From Thermoplasmatota archaeon (GTDB lineage: Archaea; Thermoplasmatota; Thermoplasmata; Halarchaeoplasmatales; Halarchaeoplasmataceae), in NCBI GenBank assembly GCA_018610025.1, contig JAHENW010000022.1:1-6088 (forward strand): a stretch of 6,088 nucleotides of DNA. The letters run 5' to 3'. Each line of letters opens with the position of its first letter. The first letter of the stretch is position 1. Positions 1 to 5,131 of the stretch are shown in pieces. Made by a program: the position numbers and the translations under genes. Below the pieces are notes generated by a model. It saw only the letters and a list, made by a program, of their open reading frames with translations. It was not told the DNA's origin and did no database searches.

Positions 1-661
1 CCTTCTTCGAATAGCATTCGGCGAAATCAAAATCGTCCCAGTCGTCACTCCATCCTTCATCCACCGCGTGCCCCACCACGTTATCACGGGAAGAGACGTT
101 CCAGTAATCATGTATGGTGAGTGCATTGGAGATGGAGTAAACGCCTTCGACCTTGACCGCCATCCAGTATTCACCAGCACATTCCATGACCCACGCCTCC
201 TTTTCATCCGCTATAACAAAAGAATTGTGATACTTGAAATCCTTCTCGTAACTCCCGCTTCTCCCCTGGCCGTACTCTTTTATCAAAGAAGAGATGGAGC
301 CCAGGGCTTCCTTGGCACTCTTTCTGTTCTCCAAGGCCAGACGCACCATGTCCATACCCAAAAGACCGTTCTTCTCGAAGCCCTCCTTTGTGAACACTGC
401 TGTGTTACCAATCACCAATCCGTGCTCGTTGACTCCTATCTCGGCACCCCACATCCACCACGGTCTCGATATAAGTACGGCGTTGGTCTCTCCTATCTGG
501 GGAAAATCACCATAAGTCACCTCCCTTTTGAACCCCTCTGTTCTCTTTCTGGGCACGTACTCTATCACCTGAGCCTCATTGGGGTCCCTATCACTGTTCT
601 TGGCGAACAGCATCTTTCCCTTTTTCGTGGCTTCTGGGGTGGCGACGAGGATATCACACAT
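1..661 (-). CDS. Secernin / peptidase family C69-type dipeptidase, N-terminal 220 residues (partial)
   Basis: Translating the minus strand from ATG at 661-659 gives 220 codons with no stop; the rest lies left of position 1. The protein begins Met-Cys-Asp-Ile-Leu-Val-Ala, so Met removal would expose Cys2 as the N-terminal nucleophile, as in secernins and PepD-like C69 dipeptidases. Further family hallmarks are KNSDRDPNEAQ at residues 21-31, WGAEIGVNEHGLVIGN at 71-86 and the LLGMDMVRLAL helix at 100-110. The family hydrolyses dipeptides or related amides; full members have roughly 400 or more residues, so about half is missing. No signal peptide is visible, so a cytoplasmic site is inferred. 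The start is firm because Cys must be residue 2. No Shine-Dalgarno precedes it, so a leaderless or weakly led mRNA is likely. It is divergent from the FAD dehydrogenase. The plus-strand open frame over the same DNA is a shadow. Confidence 0.88.
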   Translation of the reverse strand, partial: MCDILVATPEATKKGKMLFAKNSDRDPNEAQVIEYVPRKRTEGFKREVTYGDFPQIGETNAVLISRPWWMWGAEIGVNEHGLVIGNTAVFTKEGFEKNGLLGMDMVRLALENRKSAKEALGSISSLIKEYGQGRSGSYEKDFKYHNSFVIADEKEAWVMECAGEYWMAVKVEGVYSISNALTIHDYWNVSSRDNVVGHAVDEGWSDDWDDFDFAECYSKK

Positions 662-683
662 GGGAGATATATACGGGAAAGAG

Positions 684-695
684 CGTAAAAAGATT
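684..695 (-). promoter_or_regulatory. Weak TATA-like element for the secernin gene
   Basis: Read on the minus strand this is AATCTTTTTACG, centred about 28 bp before the ATG at 661, the spacing expected for a leaderless archaeal transcript. The match to TTTAWATA is poor. The AT-rich element at 718-728, which reads ATTATTTAAT on this strand, could serve instead and would give a leader of about 35 nt. Confidence 0.3.
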
Positions 696-718
696 GTCGG
701 TTAGAGGTATGGAACGGA

Positions 719-726
719 TTAAATAA
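719..726 (+). promoter_or_regulatory. TATA box of the FAD-dependent dehydrogenase gene
   Basis: TTAAATAA lies in an AT-rich patch (718-728) after GC-richer sequence. Its centre is about 40 bp before the ATG at 762; initiation 25 bp downstream would start near 747 and give a leader of about 15 nt that still holds the Shine-Dalgarno site. A second AT-rich stretch, CATTATATG at 734-742, is closer to the ATG but would remove that site from the mRNA. Confidence 0.55.
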
Positions 727-749
727 TATGTATCATTATATGCGGATAT

Positions 750-755
750 AGGTGA
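750..755 (+). promoter_or_regulatory. Shine-Dalgarno site fixing the start of the FAD dehydrogenase
   Basis: AGGTGA matches the archaeal anti-Shine-Dalgarno (complement of GGAGGTGA) and ends 6 nt before the ATG at 762, supporting that start. It is the only clear ribosome binding site before any of the six genes. Confidence 0.7.
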
Positions 756-761
756 AGAAGG

Positions 762-2096
762 ATGTCTTACGACGCCGTCATAGTGGGTGCGGGCCCCGCA
801 GGTCTTTTCGCCAGTCATGAGCTTAGTTCTAAAGATATAGATGTGCTTGTCATAGACAAGGGCAAGGACGTTTACGACCGTTCCTCAAAAGATATAATGT
901 CGGGTATAGGAGGTGCAGGCACCTTTTCTGACGGAACAGTCAACCTGCGGCCGGATATAGGTGGTAACCTGAGGGATTACACGGAAAGCGATGAAGAGGC
1001 TTGGGATCTGGTGAGCCAGGTTTCCCAGGTGTTAAAGAAGCACGGTATGCCTGCTCCCCAGGAAGAGGATGCCGAGAAGGAGGAGGAACTCAAGAGAAAG
1101 GCAGCTTCCGTAGATGCTCGCTTCTTCCCGATCAGGCAGGCGCATATCGGTTCCGATAGAGCACCGGAGCTCATAAAATCGATGAAAGAAGCACTGGTGG
1201 ACCGGGGAGTCGAGTTCAAAGTAGAGACTAAAGTTGATGACCTGCTCCTTGATGACGGACGGTCCCGGGGTGTGAAAACCACCGGCGGAGAGAAGATAGA
1301 GGCGGAGAAGACCATCTTGGCACCCGGCCGGGTGGGTATAGACTGGGTCCAGAAACTCACCGAAAAGCACGAACTCATCGCCGATTTCGCTCCGATAGAT
1401 ATAGGTGTCAGGGTCGAGGTACCCAGTATAATTATGGAACCCGTTATCGAGGTCAATCGTGATCCCAAGTTCCATATCTATACGGAAAGTTATGACGACT
1501 TCGTCCGCACCTTCTGTACCAATCACCGTGGATTCGTGGTTTCTGAGGAATATGATAATTTCATAGGAGTCAACGGACATTCTAGAAAGGATATCGAGAC
1601 GGACAACACGAATTTTGCCTTCCTGGTCAGAACACAGCTCACCGAACCATTAGAGGACACCACCAGGTACGGGAGGGCGATCGCCCAGCTGGCCACCACA
1701 TTAGGAGGCGGTAAACCCATCGTACAGCGGATAGGCGATCTCAGGGACGGCAGGAGGTCTACGGAGGACAGGCTGAAAAGGAACCCACTCCAGGGGACCC
1801 TGGATGACGTGACTCCCGGCGACATATCTATGGCGTTGCCGGAGAGAGCGGTGAAAGACATTCGAGAAGGTTTAGAGAAGCTTGACGAGATCATCCCGGG
1901 CGTGAATTCTAGTAGCACATTGCTCTACGCCCCAGAGATAAAGTTCTATGCTAAGAGATTGAGGGTGGATGAGAGCTTAGAAACCAGTGTAGACGATCTC
2001 TATGCCGCCGGTGACGGAGCTGGTTTGTCTCACGATATTGTAAACGCTTCGGCTACAGGCATAATCGCTGGCAGGAGCATCCGTTCTGAATTCTAG
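762..2096 (+). CDS. FAD-dependent dehydrogenase, COG2509 type (NAD(P)/FAD-dependent oxidoreductase)
   Basis: A complete 444-residue flavoprotein. The N-terminal Rossmann fold is clear: VIVGAGPAG at residues 6-14 with the acidic end of the second strand at VLVIDKG (28-34), which together bind the ADP part of FAD. GGAGTFSDG at 50-58 and LYAAGDGAGLSHDIVNAS at 413-430 are the second and C-terminal FAD-contact motifs. The segment around LGGGKPIVQRIGDLRDGRRS and the late LLYAPEIKFYA motif are what I recognise as the signature of COG2509, a family without a settled substrate. No membrane segment or iron-sulfur Cys cluster is seen, so a soluble cytoplasmic enzyme is inferred. The start is supported by a Shine-Dalgarno site 6 nt upstream. 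It stops 3 bp before the stop of the convergent DUF2797 gene, and no oligo-T terminator lies between them. Family assignment is confident; the reaction is unknown. Confidence 0.9.
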   Translation: MSYDAVIVGAGPAGLFASHELSSKDIDVLVIDKGKDVYDRSSKDIMSGIGGAGTFSDGTVNLRPDIGGNLRDYTESDEEAWDLVSQVSQVLKKHGMPAPQEEDAEKEEELKRKAASVDARFFPIRQAHIGSDRAPELIKSMKEALVDRGVEFKVETKVDDLLLDDGRSRGVKTTGGEKIEAEKTILAPGRVGIDWVQKLTEKHELIADFAPIDIGVRVEVPSIIMEPVIEVNRDPKFHIYTESYDDFVRTFCTNHRGFVVSEEYDNFIGVNGHSRKDIETDNTNFAFLVRTQLTEPLEDTTRYGRAIAQLATTLGGGKPIVQRIGDLRDGRRSTEDRLKRNPLQGTLDDVTPGDISMALPERAVKDIREGLEKLDEIIPGVNSSSTLLYAPEIKFYAKRLRVDESLETSVDDLYAAGDGAGLSHDIVNASATGIIAGRSIRSEF

Positions 2097-2099
2097 ACC

Positions 2100-2927
2100 T
2101 CACTCCCTGAGCTTCATCTTCCTCCCGGGCATATCGCTCAGATCCAGGGCCTGCAGCCCGCTGTTCTCGTATATCAGGTACTTACCCTTCACCCCTATCA
2201 TATCTCCCCTATGAAGTCCGGCGGTGGGCCTTGTCCTGGGCTCCGCTCTGAGCGGTAGAGAAATGGGATAATCGTTCAAGAAATTCAATTTTCCGACGGG
2301 AGCCCTGTTATCCACTCCCGTGTACTTCCTCCTGATCAGCTCCTTGTCGATCTTTCTAGAAAACGTCTTAAGCTTCTTCTTCCTGCCCACTTTCTGAGGT
2401 ATCCCCAACCTGTCGCTCAGCCCCTTCTCTTCTTCTCTGGCATCCACCCTGTGTTCCGTCGTCACCATGAGCGCGTACGCGTCGGCTCCCTGTTCTATCA
2501 TCCTCTCCTCCAACCGTTCTTTCCTGGTCATCCCTATCTTTGGGTACTTCCCGTGAAATGCCAGGTACACGGCATGCTCCTCTTCACAGAAGCCTCCCTC
2601 ACACTCCTCGCACTCCTGGGGCTCGAATATGCACTCCAGATCAGGGATGGAATCCGGGGCGCATTCCTGGCACTGATTGAACTTTATAACCACTCTCCCT
2701 TTGGGACAGGGCGTGTAATCATCATCAAAACTTCCCACGCAGGTTTTCTCTTGAGAGATGTTGAGATCTATACTGCCCAGGTCTATCTCCCTCACCTCTT
2801 CGCCGTCGAAGGCCTTGAGTACTGGAGTGAAACCGTTCCACGAAAAACTTACTACATGGACTTCGCTCTCGTTGATCAGCTTCTCCCTTTCCTTCAGCAG
2901 TTTGTTTGCCTTCTTGAACACGTACAA
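2100..2927 (-). CDS. DUF2797-like Cys-rich protein, possible TTG start
   Basis: A 275-residue soluble protein that I assign to DUF2797 by its pattern. Residues 23-60 form a beta-rich opening (VHVVSFSWNGFTPVL). Eight cysteines follow at 63, 74, 86, 89, 99, 106, 109 and 114, including QCQEC and CEEC pairs, enough for two zinc sites. After these comes AVYLAFHGKYPKIGMTRKER (119-138), then EERMIEQGADAYALM. A basic stretch GRKKKLKTFSRK lies at 181-192. The C-terminal part (208-275) is beta-rich. The function of the family is not known to me. The first in-frame codon after a stop (TGA at 2930-2928) is TTG at 2927; GTG at 2921 is the alternative. Two ATGs just upstream (2934 and 2931) are in another frame. 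It is divergent from the HD gene and convergent with the FAD dehydrogenase gene. Confidence 0.8.
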   Translation of the reverse strand: MYVFKKANKLLKEREKLINESEVHVVSFSWNGFTPVLKAFDGEEVREIDLGSIDLNISQEKTCVGSFDDDYTPCPKGRVVIKFNQCQECAPDSIPDLECIFEPQECEECEGGFCEEEHAVYLAFHGKYPKIGMTRKERLEERMIEQGADAYALMVTTEHRVDAREEEKGLSDRLGIPQKVGRKKKLKTFSRKIDKELIRRKYTGVDNRAPVGKLNFLNDYPISLPLRAEPRTRPTAGLHRGDMIGVKGKYLIYENSGLQALDLSDMPGRKMKLRE

Positions 2928-2968
2928 TCATCATCCCTATCAGTATTTGATTTTTGCCTTTCTCAACC

Positions 2969-2978
2969 TATTTATATC
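2969..2978. promoter_or_regulatory. Shared, nearly symmetric TATA element between the DUF2797 and HD genes
   Basis: TATTTATATC reads TTTATATC on the plus strand, centred 26 bp before the ATG at 3001, the spacing of a leaderless archaeal promoter; no Shine-Dalgarno precedes that ATG. On the minus strand 2976-2969 reads TATAAATA and would place a start near 2948, about 20 nt before the TTG at 2927. No second good TATA box is seen in the 73-bp gap. Confidence 0.6.
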
Positions 2979-3000
2979 AAGAACCATTATTTCCTCACGC

Positions 3001-4281
3001 ATGTCTTACAAGACCATACAGGATACGATCCATGGCAGTGTGAAGCTGTCAGGACCGTTCCTGCAGTTACTGGAGTGCCCCGAGGTCCAGAGACTGCACG
3101 GGATCAAGCAACTGGGCCTCACTAAACTGATTTTCCCGGGGGCCAACCATACCAGGCTGGAGCACTCCATCGGTGCCTACTGGGTCGCCGAGAAGATGGC
3201 CGACAGCCTTGAACTATCGGAGGAAGAAAAACGGACGGTGATGGCCGCCGCTTTACTACATGACATAGGCCACGCGCCCTTCAGTCACACCCTCGAGAGC
3301 ATACTTACCGATGAAACAGACATGGACCACATGGACCTGACCCAGGAATTTATCATCGGGAAAAGGTTCATCCAGGAAAGGAACGTTCCACAGATACCCG
3401 ATATACTGGAGAACCACGATATATCTCCTCAGAGAGTGGCCGAACTCATAAAGGAGAAGGCGCATCATCTAAAACTGACGGATTTCAACGTTCATGAAGG
3501 ACAGAAACATTTCAACGAGGAGAGGTACCTGTATCAGATCATCCACGGACCCATGGATGTGGACCAACTGGATTATCTACTGCGAGATTCTCATTATACC
3601 GGGGCGGTACACGGCGTCGTGGATATAGAGAGATTGCTGCAGACCGTGGAGATTCATAACGGGGAATTGGTGATATCCAAAGGAGGAGTCCCGGCGGTAG
3701 AGGGGATGCTCGTTGCCAGGGGATTGATGTTCTCTTCCGTCTACCTCCACAAGACCGCCCGGATAGCTGAATTGATGCTGGGTAAGGCCGTCAGCCGGTT
3801 GGATGAAGACCTGACCGATATATACAGGATGACGGACTGGGAGCTGTTGAGCTTTTTGAAGGAAAAAGGGGGATTCCAGGAGGAGATAGTGGAGAGACTT
3901 AAGTACCGCCGTCTCTACAAGCGGTGCTTTTCACTGGACATCGAGGAGATGGAAGAGGCCGAGGGTATCGATATAGATAGTATCGGCGATCTAGATGAGA
4001 TCAGGGGATTGGAGAAGAGGATCGCCGCCCAGAAACCCGTGTCAGAGGAGAAGGTTCTTGTGGACGTACCACATAAGGAATTAAAATTGTCTGAGCCCCG
4101 CTTGAGCAGGACGGATATAAAGGTGCTTGATAAAGACCGACTGTACAGCCTAGACAAGTACAGCCCTCTGGCCCGTGCCCTGAAAAGACGGCCCACACAA
4201 TCATGGGGTCTCATGGTCTCCTGTCCTAGAGAACTCAGGGAAGAGCTGGGGCATGCCGCTAGAGACCTGATTTTGGGATAG
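3001..4281 (+). CDS. HD-domain phosphohydrolase, COG1078 / SAMHD1-like (putative dNTP triphosphohydrolase)
   Basis: A 426-residue protein with all metal ligands of the SAMHD1-type HD fold: H55 in TRLEHSIG, H87-D88 in ALLHDIGHAPFSH, and D188 in MDVDQLDYLLRDSHYTG. The N-terminal IQDTIHGSVKL and RLHGIKQLG also match the family. Known members hydrolyse dNTPs or related phosphoesters; the substrate here cannot be read from sequence. Residues from about 300 to 380 are charged (EEMEEAEGIDIDSIGD) and lie outside the catalytic core. A longer open frame reaches back to 2758, but the part before 3001 overlaps the DUF2797 gene antisense and has no family similarity. ATG 3001 gives the expected start and sits 26 bp after a TATA box, so a leaderless mRNA is likely. 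It is followed 55 bp later by the zinc-ribbon gene, which has its own promoter. Confidence 0.9.
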   Translation: MSYKTIQDTIHGSVKLSGPFLQLLECPEVQRLHGIKQLGLTKLIFPGANHTRLEHSIGAYWVAEKMADSLELSEEEKRTVMAAALLHDIGHAPFSHTLESILTDETDMDHMDLTQEFIIGKRFIQERNVPQIPDILENHDISPQRVAELIKEKAHHLKLTDFNVHEGQKHFNEERYLYQIIHGPMDVDQLDYLLRDSHYTGAVHGVVDIERLLQTVEIHNGELVISKGGVPAVEGMLVARGLMFSSVYLHKTARIAELMLGKAVSRLDEDLTDIYRMTDWELLSFLKEKGGFQEEIVERLKYRRLYKRCFSLDIEEMEEAEGIDIDSIGDLDEIRGLEKRIAAQKPVSEEKVLVDVPHKELKLSEPRLSRTDIKVLDKDRLYSLDKYSPLARALKRRPTQSWGLMVSCPRELREELGHAARDLILG

Positions 4282-4307
4282 CTCGTTAGACAAGTATTAT
4301 ATACCAC

Positions 4308-4317
4308 TTTTTAAATT
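4308..4317 (+). promoter_or_regulatory. TATA box of the zinc-ribbon membrane protein gene
   Basis: TTTTTAAATT is centred about 25 bp before the ATG at 4337, giving a leaderless transcript. Only a poor GTGGG lies between. A second AT-rich stretch, TATTATATA at 4295-4303, is farther upstream. The T run may also help end the HD transcript, which stops at 4281. Confidence 0.6.
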
Positions 4318-4336
4318 AACCTTATAGTGGGTATCT

Positions 4337-5035
4337 ATGGCTACGAATGAAGAAGAGGAATTCTATGAAGAGGCTGAATGTCCCACCTGTGGAGCCACCA
4401 TCCCCCCTGATGCAGATGAATGTCCTGAATGCGGACAGGTATTTGCAGAAGAGGAAGAAGAAGGAGAACTCTGGGAGACCGAAGAAGAACCGGCGACTCC
4501 AGGTGAGGAAGAGCGGGGCGAAGAAGCGGTCCCTGAAGAACCTTCAAAGGGTAAATTTTACATAGGTATTTTTCTCATCCTGTTCGGCGGCATCGGTAAT
4601 GCCCTCATGTCTTGGTTTCATAACGTGATCGGTTGGTATCCATTCGGTATAGGTGGATATCCTGGATATGGTTGGATGGACCAGACCTGGGGTGCCAGCG
4701 GGACTGTCATCCTCATAATCGGTCTTATCGTATTCTACCTCTGGCATAGAGAGAAGAAGGAATACGAAAAGGCTCAAGAAGAAGCCCTCGAGGAAGAATT
4801 CATCGAGGAGGAGCCAGAATACGAGGAAGAGGAATTCGGTGAAGAAGAGTTCGGTGAAGAGGAGTACGAGGAAGAGGAATACAGTGAGGAAGAATTCGAA
4901 GAAGAGGAATTCGGTGAAGAAGAGGAAGAAGAATACTTTGAAGAGCCAGGAGAAGAGGAAGAAGAGACCGGTGAAGAAGAGTACGAGGAAGAAGAAGCCG
5001 ACGAAGAGGAGATCTTCTCAGAAGAAGAAGAATAA
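4337..5035 (+). CDS. Zinc-ribbon, two-transmembrane protein with a poly-Glu tail (function unknown)
   Basis: I do not recognise a family for this 232-residue protein. Residues 15-33 form a compact zinc ribbon, CPTCG and CPECG, with ligands at Cys15, 18, 29 and 32. An acidic linker (38-70) follows. Two hydrophobic helices lie at about 74-94 (FYIGIFLILFGG...) and 122-137 (GTVILIIGLIVFYLW), joined by a Gly/Tyr/Trp-rich loop (GWYPFGIGGYPGYGW, 99-113). HREKK after the second helix suggests, by the positive-inside rule, that both termini are cytoplasmic. The tail from 148 to 232 is about two thirds Glu, has no basic residue, and carries aromatic residues every five positions from 162 to 192. The start is the first ATG after a TATA box at leaderless distance. 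Its position between the HD and herA genes gives no firm role. A regulatory or scaffold protein at the membrane is a guess. Confidence 0.8.
   Translation: MATNEEEEFYEEAECPTCGATIPPDADECPECGQVFAEEEEEGELWETEEEPATPGEEERGEEAVPEEPSKGKFYIGIFLILFGGIGNALMSWFHNVIGWYPFGIGGYPGYGWMDQTWGASGTVILIIGLIVFYLWHREKKEYEKAQEEALEEEFIEEEPEYEEEEFGEEEFGEEEYEEEEYSEEEFEEEEFGEEEEEEYFEEPGEEEEETGEEEYEEEEADEEEIFSEEEE
4816..4920 (+). repeat. Seven degenerate 15-bp tandem repeats inside the poly-Glu tail
   Basis: Starting at 4816, 4831, 4846, 4861, 4876, 4891 and 4906, each unit resembles GGAATTCGGTGAAGA (units at 4831 and 4906 are identical). Being a multiple of three, the unit keeps frame and encodes an E-E-(F/Y)-(G/E/S)-E type pentapeptide. 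Related but irregular GAA/GAG-rich sequence continues to the stop codon. Confidence 0.85.
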
Positions 5036-5057
5036 AAACCCTTTCCTTTCCATTCAC

Positions 5058-5069
5058 TTTTTTTGTTTT
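5058..5069 (+). terminator. Oligo-T terminator after the zinc-ribbon gene
   Basis: Seven T, one G, then four T lie 23 bp after the stop codon at 5033-5035, within a wider pyrimidine-rich stretch (5040-5074). No stem-loop is evident, as usual for archaeal factor-assisted oligo-U termination. It separates this gene from herA. Confidence 0.65.
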
Positions 5070-5100
5070 CTCTCGACCATCTTCTCCGATACCTTCCGAA

Positions 5101-5114
5101 ATCTTTTAAAAGAT
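5101..5114 (+). promoter_or_regulatory. Palindromic TATA box of the herA-type gene
   Basis: ATCTTTTAAAAGAT is a perfect 14-bp palindrome with TTTTAAAA at its core, centred about 25 bp before the ATG at 5132, so the transcript is probably leaderless. The symmetry could also suit a dimeric regulator, which is inference only. Confidence 0.6.
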
Positions 5115-5131
5115 GCTGTAGATAGTAGTCT

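Noticed and set aside
68..688. Open frame of 206 codons on the plus strand
   Set aside because: It is antisense to the secernin-type gene, whose minus-strand translation carries clear family motifs; the plus product resembles nothing and lacks a promoter or ribosome binding site.
2758..3000. N-terminal extension of the HD protein by 81 residues
   Set aside because: It overlaps the DUF2797 gene antisense, lacks HD-family similarity, and the TATA box at 2971-2978 lies inside it; ATG 3001 matches the family start.
762..3009. FAD and HD genes both starting ATGTCTTAC
   Set aside because: A nine-base match at two unrelated starts (762 and 3001); the downstream sequences and upstream regions share nothing else, so chance is enough.
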